DNA from: Xanthoparmelia taractica
Taxonomy: Eukaryota; Ascomycota; Lecanoromycetes; Lecanorales; Parmeliaceae
Reading direction: 5' to 3'
DNA length: 64,000 bases
Assembly: GCA_033085395.1 (NCBI GenBank)
Contig: JANQBS010000030.1
Location: 1 to 64,000, forward strand
The notes under the pieces are model-generated. The model had not been told where the DNA came from. It did not search any database and was given only the letters and a program-made list of their open reading frames with translations. A program made the translations under genes and the position numbers. Position 1 is the stretch's first letter. Every line of letters starts with the position of its first letter. Of this stretch, positions 11,006 to 20,832 are shown piece by piece.

Positions 11006-11410
11006 TCATGCGGCAAGCCGATTATTTTTGACAGGAAAGGCTGAAAACTGAGCGAAGCGGCCTAAGGCTGAAGTGGCCTTCGGCCACACCAGTATGGGCT
11101 TCGAGCTAGCAGCCTGCAACACCAACAGCTTGGGCTCCATGTTATCGAAGGATCGAATGCCCTTGTCCCTCATTGCCTTCTGTGGGCGGAGATTAGGCTC
11201 CACATTTCTCTCGCGGTTCAGACAAACAAGCGTCTTCACGTCAGGAACCTGTGCGAATCGGTAATGTAGTAGGTGGGAGATGAAGGAACGGGTGCCGAGA
11301 ACCCCGGCAGTGTAATTTTGAACATAGTCGCCAACAGCCTTCTCGCGACCTGCAAGGGCAGCTTTTTCGCTATGGTCTGCAGTAGCGTGCCGTTCTTCTT
11401 GATAAGATGC
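11006..11410 (-). CDS. Orphan ORF without an ATG, possibly a gene fragment
   Basis: A minus-strand frame of about 134 codons is open from just after a TGA near 11410 to the stop at 11006. The first listed start at 11239 is GTG, and no in-frame ATG lies near the beginning. Residues look protein-like (SEKAALAGREKAVGDYVQNY, then RFAQVPDVKTLVCLNRERN), but I do not recognise a family. Splicing to an upstream exon or truncation could both explain the missing start. It adjoins an AT-rich patch, so a remnant is plausible. Confidence 0.25.
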   Translation of the reverse strand, partial: ASYQEERHATADHSEKAALAGREKAVGDYVQNYTAGVLGTRSFISHLLHYRFAQVPDVKTLVCLNRERNVEPNLRPQKAMRDKGIRSFDNMEPKLLVLQAASSKPILVWPKATSALGRFAQFSAFPVKNNRLAA

Positions 11411-11499
11411 TCTGCTGTCTCAGGCGCTGGAGTAGGGACCGGCTCGGCGGCTCACTCTCCGCTGTTGTAGCGGCTGGGCCGCGCCGTTTGCGTCTGAAT

Positions 11500-11960
11500 C
11501 CGAATGCTTACGAGATCAATCCCCCATAACTATTTCATACCACTAAAGGGTAATGATTCGGTAACTAGGAAATCTACTAAAATATAATTCAGTAATTTAT
11601 GGTATACCAAAGAAAAGTAATTATAGTCGACTATTATATTCTGACATATTATACGCGTACATTCCTGTCAAGGCGGCTACCACTGGGCCATAAGGCCCAA
11701 AGCTTCGGGGGTATCGCGCTTCATAGCACGGTATGCCCCTATTAGGCCCTATAAGCCAACTTCTCCCTCACAATTCCTTTTTACTAGACGTACATCTATT
11801 TAATCTATAGACGTACACTCTCTAAATTAAAAGGCGTATATTTTTCGAATCTTTTCTAAAATATATAGTCTTATTTGTATAACTAAAGACTTATCTATAT
11901 TTATTCTATGATTTAGCTATTTAACCTCTAAGAAATATAATGTAGATGTTTTCGATAGCC
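11500..11960. repeat. Second AT-rich RIP-like patch
   Basis: The sequence becomes A/T- and TATA-rich (11560-11650 and 11780-11950) around a GC-richer core near 11665-11770. ACGTACA and TCTATAGACGTACA are repeated near 11787 and 11810. It looks like a small transposon remnant mutated by RIP. It is non-coding in all frames and marks the end of the accessory stretch before MIM1. Confidence 0.6.
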
Positions 11961-12157
11961 CTAGCCTAGCCCTAATTCAGCTCGGTTTGTGATAAGCTAG
12001 GAGCGCTAAAACATCTCAAATGGGGAAGGTTTGCCGAGACTCTCATATGGGACGTCCAATATCATCTCTCCATACCGCACAGCCAGCCATGGCAGGGTGA
12101 CATTCAAAAGATAGTCGCTACACCCCACCACTTCAACATCTCATTCCTTACTCCGTC

Positions 12158-12700
12158 ATGGCACAAGAGCCCCAGCGGTCAGACCTGACCGCATCCTCCG
12201 CCACGATCCCCTCCGACAGCGAGAACTACTCCTCCTCCCAAAACGAGCTCTCGCCCTCCCCGCCATCCTCCTCGACTTCGCCGATGATATTATACTCGCC
12301 CCCTACGATATGGGGCCTGTTACGGGGCGCAGCTATCAATATACTTTTACCATTTGTCAATGGGCTGATGTTGGGGTTTGGGGAGCTGTTGGCTCATGAA
12401 GCCGCTTTTCGACTGGGATGGTCGGGGACGAAGGTATGTAGCTATATATTTCCCACTTGGGTGCGAAAATGGTAGATAGATGGCTTGGATAGCTGCTACT
12501 GATGGGCTCTTTGGCACCTTGCGACTTGGTTTCGCTCCTTGGGCCTGTGCTGTGCTGTGCTGACGATCGATCGATTCGAACAGATATTCCCCAGCGGACG
12601 CAGTTCGAGATCCGTCGGACCAGGCATCGAAATACGAGAGGACCCCTCGGAGACGATGCGGCGGGAACGCGAACTGGACGACATGACGTCTCTGGAGTGA
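12158..12700 (+). CDS. MIM1: Mim1/Tom13, mitochondrial outer-membrane import protein
   Basis: Two exons, 12158-12433 and 12584-12700, with a GT-AG intron of 150 bp, give 130 aa. The N-terminus is Ser/Pro-rich and disordered (residues 1-45). It is followed by the conserved Mim1 core with one membrane segment: WGLLRGAAINILLPFVNGLM, LGFGELLAHEAAFRLGWSGTK, then FP across the splice, with an acidic end (DDMTSLE). Mim1 (with Mim2) forms the MIM complex in the outer mitochondrial membrane. That complex inserts single-span and multispan alpha-helical outer-membrane proteins such as Tom20 and Tom70 and assists TOM assembly. The glycine-rich helix shows GxxxG-like spacing (GFGELL after GLMLG) used for oligomerisation. 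Without splicing the frame reads into a short intronic tail and loses the conserved C-terminus, which supports the intron. Confidence 0.9.
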
Positions 12701-13838
12701 AAACCCATACATACAGACATACCTACCTACATACGTACAAGCGGTGGTGACCGGTAGCCAGCCAACCACCACCTTGTTGTAGACAAGAAAAAGGCTGCTG
12801 CTGCATATATGGCGCTCAAAGCTTTTCAAAGGGGTTTTAAAAAAGGCATTTGCTTGGCGTTGGAGCAGCAAATATAGGCAGAATTCATGCAACTCTGGTT
12901 CATCCAATGTTATATAGCGAGCCATTTCAGACTGGCTGTCAACCGCTCGGCCTGAGGCTGCTTCCGTACATCTTGCATATTTCAATGTACAAACAACTCG
13001 GTACTTAATTTGGCTTTCGCTCGTGGGACGCTTGCATGAACTGTCAATAACTCGGTCTATCTTTTTCGATAGTGACGTGGGGATGTGTTCTCCGATGCTC
13101 AGCTTTGTCTATCCAGAGCTACGGTTATTGGTGCTGTTCATTTTATAGATGTCCGTGTTGATAGACTTGCGAATAACCACCTGGATAATTGATTGTTGTA
13201 CAAAGGCCCAATTTACTGGCTGAGATATTTCGCACGTCGAAGTGAATGCATGACTACGCGATTGGAAGTTTTCAAATTGGATAGGCATATCGCTCGTCTC
13301 GCATGAGTGTGACATGGACCAAGAAACGCAAAAACGCAGCTAGAAACGCTTTGCTTGGAAGAGGTGCGTTGCATGGTTCGACTTTTCGGAGCAAACACTC
13401 TTCAATTCGATGTCTAAAATCAAAACATGCCTTCCTCTAAAACCTCATACATCGAAGTAATCGCTTATTCGCAGAGAGTCGACTTTGGGAGAGGCCGGCT
13501 ACGTCCGTCATCTCCAGTAGAATTGGGGTCCGATCGTTCAGCCGAACAACGGTGTGATTCGTGCAAAGTTGATAAGCAAGCGCTTCAAAAGCAAACAGAC
13601 ATCCGGTATGAATGAAATCACCAGGACACCACAAAGTTGATGTCCTTTGCAATATTATTACTCTACCTCACATCTATCTAGACTTGTCAGATTGGGGAGA
13701 TTTGGAAAGGAAGGGCATAAGTATTTTAAGGTCGATCGGTCCTAGCACTGTTCCAGTACGCGTCGGCAGACCTTCCTTATTGAGAGTCGGGAGATATGTT
13801 CGAACCTCGCGCGGATCTATTTGAACATTCAAGCCAGC
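12701..13838. other. Intergenic region between MIM1 and the OXA1-type gene
   Basis: No gene was recognised. Minus-strand frames of 60-210 codons here overlap MIM1 or the first OXA1 exon in antisense and show no family features. The last few hundred bases should contain the OXA1-type promoter. Confidence 0.4.
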
Positions 13839-15429
13839 ATGATACGAGCTCGCTGTCTTCACAGGTCTGCCCACCGCTTCACAAATAGCAGGGTAGACTT
13901 GGCAAGCTCCCCACAGTCCGGCCGAAAGGTATCTGGCACTGCTTCTTGCCCTTTATTTGACAACTACTAACAGTCTCACAAAGTTTTATTCCGCTACTGC
14001 TGGAACCATCCTGAAGCACGAACTTGCTGCCCATCCACTTACACGACCGCCGAAGCTATGGCGTCTAGTCCAATCGCCGCTTCAGCGCCTCAGCGGCAAT
14101 TCCACGTCACGATTCGCCTCAACGACACCAATACCTCCACCTCGCGCTGAAATCCAACCTGGCGATGTTCCTCCCCATCAGACTACCACCCCAGCGGAAG
14201 AACAGTTGTTACCAACCTCGTTCGACGGGATGATCGATCCTATAAGCCCACCTGTCCACGAGCATCTGGGTTTCTTAAAAGAGATGGGTCTTGACTACGG
14301 CTGGGGTCCAACGGCCTTTGTGGAAACAATACTGGAACATGTCCATGTCTATCTTGGTACACCTTGGTGGGCGTCCATTGGTGTAACAATGTTGATTATC
14401 CGAGCTGCGGTCCTCAAGTTCTATATAGATGCTGCCGACTGCAGCGCCCGACGTCAAATCGTCAAGCCCTATGAAGATGAAATCAACACGCGGTTCAAAG
14501 CCGCGCGGGCCGAGGAAGACCGGAACGCTTTGCGAGCAGCTTGGATGGACCGAAAGGAATTACACAAACGCGCCGGCATAATATGGTGGAAATCCTTGCT
14601 CCCTCTCGTGCAATTGCCCATTGGATTTGGTACCTTTCGGCTCATGAGAGCAATGGCAACTCTACCGGTACCTGGTTTTGACACCGGAGGGTTGCTGTGG
14701 ATATCTGATCTGACCATACCGGATCCCTACTACTTCATACCTATTGCCACGGCTTGGGCATACTATTTTGCATTCAAGGTAAGCCTTAGGGTCAAATGAT
14801 GACAGACGCATTTACTGACACGATATTAGCAAGGAGGAGAGGCTGGTAGCACCGCCATGGTTAGTGAAACGACCCGAAAGGTGTTTCTCTATGCAATGCC
14901 CATTTTCGGCGGATTCATTATGATATGGTGGCCTGCTGGTCTCCAGTTGACCTTTTTTGTGACTGCCTGTGTATCGGCGGCACAAGCTACAATGTTCAAG
15001 AGTCCAGGGTTCCGCAATTTTGTTGGCATCCACCCGTTACCCGCGCCAGCTGCACCTGCACCAAAACCTCATTACCACCCAAATCCTCGATATCAAGCAC
15101 CATCGAGTACTCCATCGAATCCAGAGAGTCCCACGGGAATATTCGGAAGCATGAAGGGTGCGGTGTCAGATATCATCAAGGCTGGAGAGAAATTTGCGCC
15201 ATCGGTCAAAAAAGAGCAAGCTCAGAAGGGGAGGCTGACGACTGCAGAGAGACGGCATGCAGACGCCTATGAAGAGAAGAGGCAAAAAGAGCTTGCGCGT
15301 GAAGCAGCGATGAAGAGAAGTTCGGCACAAGCGAGGTTCGAGAGAACACAGGAACAAATGACGCAAGACCGAGAGAGGAAGGAAAGATTGCAGAGACGGG
15401 CAGAAAAGAAAGCTGCAAGAAGACAATAG
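13839..15429 (+). CDS. OXA1: Oxa1/YidC/Alb3-family mitochondrial inner-membrane insertase
   Basis: Three exons, 13839-13928, 13984-14778 and 14830-15429 (introns 55 and 51 bp), give 494 aa. The ATG at 13839 starts an Arg/Ser-rich, acid-poor presequence (MIRARCLHRSAHRFTNSR) typical of mitochondrial import; the ORF without exon 1 begins at TTG, so exon 1 is needed. The YidC/Oxa1 core follows: ETILEHVHVYLGTPWWASIG, LLIIRAAVLKF-like TM, a basic loop, WWKSLLPLVQLPIGFGTF, WISDLTIPDPYYFIPIAT, and the last two TMs (YAMPIFGGFIMIWWPAGL). The tail is highly charged and predicted coiled coil (LTTAERRHADAYEEKRQKE and on), as in Oxa1 where it binds mitoribosomes. The family inserts Cox2, Cox3 and Atp9 cotranslationally into the inner membrane. 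OXA1 rather than COX18 is favoured by the long basic tail. Confidence 0.88.
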
Positions 15430-16267
15430 CGCACGGTGCACATGCGGGGGGTTTTGTAGAGTGCTATGCCTGTTCCAGTTTTGGTGGTGCATAGAGAGTT
15501 GGGGGGTGTACAATATCATTCTATATCCAATGGTTTTGTCAATGGTAGCACTGATCAATCAGCCGCCACCAACCGAAGAAGGCAGACTACGAAAAGTCAC
15601 GTAATACAACACATTTGACTGATGACTATGAACATCAGAGTGCGATTGGTCAGTATGATACCTTACAGTAGGGGCGGTTGTAAGGTAGTGCAGAAAGTAA
15701 GCTAAGGTAGGCCGACTTAGCGGGGGTAAGTCAACGGCCCTCTCCACTCTCCCGCACATGACAGCTGCAGGAGGAACAACATCTTTGCTCAAATGGAAAT
15801 GAACATGGATTCAGCTCCTTTGAACCTTCTCTGCTTTTACACACCCTTCTATCCTCAATGATGATAAATAAAGTACATGATGGAGTGGAGCTCATGCCTT
15901 AAGGAAGGACTCGAGCAAGTGTTCAGGTGTCCTGTGCTGTATACATTTGAGATCACCTGTACTTTTAGCGGACTCGAGGCCTGATCAGCAGTATTTCAGC
16001 CCCCCTTTTACGTGGCTGGCTGAAAAGTCGGGATGCAATTTGACCGGTCTATTGGCATTGCCATTACGATAGTAGCCTGCTGACCCCATTCGAAAACGGT
16101 TATGGAGTGTACACCGTTAGTCCAAGGCAGATGCGCCACAATCCTTCTGTAATTTGGGTCACACTTTGAACGACTATGGTTATCTATATAAACCTTCTTT
16201 CCCGCTCTGTTTCCATCCAGAACGGCTCTCAGACTCATCATCACCCCTGGGCTTCTAGCGACGCATC
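15430..16267. other. Intergenic region, probable promoter of the FAD oxidoreductase
   Basis: No coding or RNA gene was seen. A TATATAAA-like word lies near 16183 (CTATATAAACC), about 80 bp before the ATG at 16268, where a TATA element would sit. Confidence 0.45.
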
Positions 16268-18748
16268 ATGGCGGGAACACCCGTGGTACCTCCAGCGACC
16301 AATTTAGCTAGGGATGCGATCCTGCAGTCCATGCTTGATCATCTGTCGGAATACGACAAGAAGTATCCTCTGGTAAAGATTGATATTCTAAAGGACTTGG
16401 TCATAAAAGAGGTCATCGATGCACCCAAAAACAAATCTAGATTCGATCCCAATGTCCAGCTTCGGGGCTTCTTGAAGACATTCGAGGACACTCCTGCCTT
16501 CAAGTCTCAGTTCGACATTCTGGATGATGCCACCAAAGGGCAGATTAGAGCCTTCAAAGATGAAAAGAACAATGGGACGGACTGGAAGGAAACCATCAGC
16601 AATGGCTTTCGATTCCCAGATATTAATCCAAACGTGGGCAAGATCCTGACCGGACAGTCCAACCCGCCATCACTGTTTGTCAGTATCCGAGATGTCTTCT
16701 TACGGGGTTTCGTTGATTTTGCGAGACCCGTCGTGCGACTTCTCGTGGCGTTGCAAATGGGAAGAGCTACAACAAAATTGAAAGAAGCACAGGCGACTGT
16801 ATACTCTGGTGGACCCAAGATCTACGAAGACGACTCGGAAGCAAAAATCATGGATGTAAGATACCGCTCGATTTTATCGGAGCTGCGCCATACTTACTCT
16901 GGTAGGTTTTCTCTGGCCTGCCTTTCGAGAACTGGGGACAGTCTGTTAGCAACAAGCCAAAATACACCTTTGTCCCAACCACGGTACGAGGGATAAAGAA
17001 CCTAGTCGTTTATGCCAAGCAGAACGGTCTTCGAGTCCGTTGCGGTGGATATAGGCACAGCTGGTCTAATACCTTCTCTCAAACTGGGGAGATCTTCATC
17101 TCACTCTTGCCTCACGTGCAAGTGACAAACCTTCCTGACCCAATAAGTATTCGCCCTACGGGTCAGGTCGACAAAGCCACCGAGCTCAACGACATTGTGC
17201 TGCTCCCGGCACAAGAAGGGAATTCCTCTACGCGGTTATGCCGCGTAGGGGTTGCTGTCACTAACGAAGCGTTTCGCCTGTGGGCGATAAAGAATAACGA
17301 ATGGACGCTTCCTGTAGATGTCATCCTGGTAGAGTAAGAATCAATATCGTGCTGTGAATGATTGGACTGCTCACGGCGCGCAGGGTTACCATTGGTGGAG
17401 TGAACGGCCCAATCTGTCATGGTGCCGGCGCCCGGCATAAGACTATCTCCGACTACGTTAGGGCAGTGGAGTATGTTGACGCGAACGGGGAGCTTCAGAC
17501 AATCACTGATCCTGGCCACTTGAGAGCAGCTGCGGGCTGCTTCGGACTGCTCGGTATTGTGACCCACATCACATTCGAGCTGGATAAAATGACCTATGCT
17601 GTGCTCAAGCCTCGGAAAGTAGATGTTGCCAGGGCGATACCGCCCCTGAATATTGACGAAATACCACGTGCGCTACGAGATGACGATTGGGGCAAGCCAG
17701 AATATCTCAAGGAACTTGAAGCTTGCCGTACAGATTTCGAGGAGCGAGCTGCAAATCATTATTACTCTGAATGGTTCTGGTTCACATTCCAGCAGAAGGT
17801 ATGGGTGAACACGTGGGAAAATGTAAGCGATTCCAAAGACGTCAAGGACTATCCAGACAGCGAAAGTGTATTTCTCCAGTGGCTGCAGGGCTGGATTGGC
17901 GGCATCATCACAGACACCTACTTCTTCCAAGAGCTTCCTGGAGCATGGCAAGCGCAGATTTTGGCCACCCTTGGCATGGCTGTGCTCCCTCCAAGCTATG
18001 GGGAGGATGACACGCCTACGTTCAAGACTCAGTTACCTAATGCATTGCATTTTCGTCGTGGTGTAAGTGCCCAAATTCCTTATATCCTCTGAAGTAAAGG
18101 AAACCCTTCGCTGATACCGACTCTTAGATCCAAAATATGCGCGTGCGAGACATGGAATTCCAGATTCCCATTCCCAACAAGAATGGTAAACCAGACTTTT
18201 CCGTTGTTCAGAGGGCTTGGTGGGACGTGATCAATCTTGTCTACGAAACCGCCGGCAACACCGCATCAGACCCTTTCCTGAAGAGTGTCTTTCGCACCAT
18301 CACTCGCAAAGACAAGGACAAGCGCACACCAATGCGCCTGACGCTGGAATTGCGCATCATGGGCGGAAGCGACCTGATCATGGCACCACAAGCCGGCAAC
18401 AATCTCACCGCATCCATCGAAGTGTTGACTGTACCCGACGCTCAGCATGACGGCGAATGGGTAGCCTTTATGCAAGCGGTCTGCGACCGGTGGATGAGCT
18501 ATAAAGATAATTCGGAAACGCCGATGCGGCTCAACACGCGTCCGCATTGGGCCAAGGAGTGGGAAACGTTGAAGATGGGTCCGCGGAAACTGGACGCGCG
18601 GCATTACATGCGCACGGAGAGTTACGGAGATCCGATCGTTAAGTTCAAGGAGACGTTGGAGGACATTGGCAGGCAACAAAAGTGGACATTAAAGGATATC
18701 CAGGCGAGATTCTCGAATGAGCTGTGGGATGAGGTTATCTATTCTTAA
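16268..18748 (+). CDS. PCMH-type FAD-linked oxidoreductase (sugar-lactone oxidase-like)
   Basis: Four exons, 16268-16855, 16906-17333, 17384-18062 and 18128-18748 (introns 50, 50 and 65 bp, all GT-AG), give 771 aa. Residues 1-195 have no recognised domain. From about 200 the FAD-binding PCMH fold appears: KPKYTFVPTTVRGIKNLVVY, RVRCGGYRHSW (the GxxHSW-type site next to the flavin), then TIGGVNGPICHGAG and GLLGIVTHITFEL. The C-terminal part (FQIPIPN, RAWWDVINLVYE, LELRIMGGSD) resembles the ALO substrate domain of D-arabinono-lactone and L-gulono-lactone oxidases. It is much longer than ALO (about 530-560 aa), so it belongs to an uncharacterised fungal subgroup. The substrate is unknown. There is no signal peptide, so it is probably cytosolic. 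Confidence 0.82.
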
Positions 18749-20832
18749 ATCACTATGCCCGGGATCCTCAGACCATCACGTCCATAAACACCGACTGTCC
18801 CGGGCTTGGCACCTTTACATGGTGCTCGGGATAAGTAAGTTTTTCAGAGTGAACCCGAGATCAATTACACCTGATTCGCATCGCTCATCCAGCAGCGTAT
18901 CGACCCTGGCTGGACCTTGTTTTTTTTCCCGCATCAACGACCCACCCTGAAACACCATAACCAATGTTCAACTCTTTCCATCTTTACTGATCGCAGAGAC
19001 ATGTACAACAGTAAGGACTTTCTCTCTCTCTCTCTCTCTATAGGAACGCCATTTCATTACCAGAACAGATACCCTACATTCCGCCAGCTTGAACTTGATG
19101 ATATATTTATTTGAGATACAACGGCCTGGGAGTCTCGGACCCCGAAGGCGAAACAAAGACCATCTACCTCCTTCCCCCCTTCATGACTGCACCGTGTACC
19201 ATCTTAATGCCCCCTCCCCAAGCCAACAGAAGCCCCAGGAGCAGGAGAGAGAGAAGCGTGTTCTGATATTTAACAACTCGCGGGGGCTGGGGGGGGGGGG
19301 TAACTTCGTCGTTTCAGTCGAAAGAGGCTTGGAGTTCTGTAAGGGAGGGCACTCCGTCGGTCGGTTGTATTCCATCGGATGGGGTTTGCGGACTCCTCGT
19401 TCCCCACAGAGTTTTGTTGATTCGGACACGGGGGATTTCATGTCCTATTCTATCCTATCCTATCCCATCTCCTCCATCGCCCTCCCTCTTATATGAAACA
19501 ATTAAAAACCAACTCTAAAATCAAACCGCTCCTCTACCTACCTACCTCCCTGCCCACCATATTCATTCCATACCACCCCCCTCTCATTCCCCTCAAATTC
19601 CCCAATCCTTATCCGTCCCTCCCCCCCCCCTTCCTCTTTATCCCCCTTCCTCCCTCCCTACCTACCTACCTACCTACCTACCTAACTTACCCACCTGTCT
19701 GCTCAGAACGCCCCCAGACAATAGCTCACGTACGTACGCATGATCAAGATCCAGATCGAGAATGATATGGTAAGCCAAGGGTAATGTAAGCTGAGGTAAG
19801 GTAAGGTAAGGTAAGGTGAGGTAAATTGGCGAACGGGGGTAATGTTGTGCGATGATTGATATCGTTCCATCTGATAATGTGAGTGCGTGCGTGTGGATAG
19901 TGAGTAAGATGTGGGTTGTGGATGTGGGTATGGGGATAGTGAGTAGTGAGTATGGATATGGATGTGGGATGTGGGATGTGGGTATAGGGTAGTGAGTGAG
20001 TGGATGTGGATAGTGAGTGAGATGTGGATGTGGATAGTGGGTGAGGGATTGGGCAGTGAGTGTGGGCGTGGGTGTGGGATGTGGATGTGGGTATGGGATA
20101 GTGAGTGGGGTAGTGAGTAGTGAGTATGGATGGTGAGTGTGGATATCGGATAGTGGGTGTGGGAACGGTGTGGGTATGGGGGGGTATTGTAGGCTGGGAG
20201 ACCTTGGTTCTGAGTTTAGGATTTAAGGGGGGAAGTGAAAGGGAGGGGTAAGGGGTAGGGGGGGAAAGGGAAGGGAAAGGGGGGGGGGAGAAGAGGGGAA
20301 GAGTAAGGGAATAGGGTTTTGGCGGGAGAATTTAATGCGTGGAGGATGGATGGATGGATGGGTAAGAGATGGGATGGTGGAGGGATAGGTAAGAGATGGG
20401 AAGGGAAGAGAAAAGAAGGGGGAAGGAGGCGGAAGGGGAGGTAAGAGAAGCAAAGGGGCAATTGAAAGGATTTGCTTTGGTTGTTGTGATAGTGAAAATG
20501 AGATTTGGAGAAAGAGAGATAGAGAGGAAGTAGAAGAGAGAAAGAAGAAGAGAGAGAGAGAAAGTAAAGAAGTGAGGGAGAGAGGAAGAGAGGGAGAGAG
20601 GAAGAGAAGGAGAGAGGGAGCGTCTTCGGTCTAGAGCATGCATGCTTTGTTCAAAATCTCTATCTTCTATGTACAGTGCTATTAACATATTATGTAACGC
20701 CCATACTAGCTGTACAACAACAAGGTACAAGTGATGATCGATTTCGAACCGAATGGTGCGTGCATAAAGCAGCCAAGTCAAAACCCCTAAAATGCACCTT
20801 TGTGAGGACCAATTACTACCTACCGTGCTCCT
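18749..20832. repeat. Long low-complexity spacer between convergent genes
   Basis: No gene is seen in 2.1 kb. It contains (TC)n at about 19021-19040, CT-rich sequence with CTAC repeats at 19530-19690, GGTAA repeats at 19790-19825, a GTGAGTATGGATGTGG-type minisatellite at 19860-20180, G-runs at 20228-20290 and GA-rich sequence at 20500-20625. The plus strand is pyrimidine-rich up to about 19730 and purine/G-rich after that, so each flanking gene (plus-strand FAD oxidase, minus-strand hapX) has a pyrimidine-rich sense strand downstream of its stop. Confidence 0.75.

Noticed and set aside
12347..12985. 212-codon minus-strand frame
   Set aside because: It is antisense to the MIM1 exons and intron, has no family features, and MIM1 explains the region.
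13437..13930. Protein-like minus-strand frames upstream of OXA1
   Set aside because: The best part is antisense to OXA1 exon 1, whose presequence and splice sites are convincing. The rest is promoter.
16902..16949. Alternative first intron for the FAD oxidoreductase
   Set aside because: It needs a weak donor or gives a wrong phase. The intron 16856-16905 (GTAAGA...TAG) keeps the frame into KPKYTFVPTT.
20216..20781. Overlapping Ser/Pro/Leu-rich minus-strand frames up to 149 codons
   Set aside because: They arise from the purine-rich block downstream of hapX and have no credible composition.
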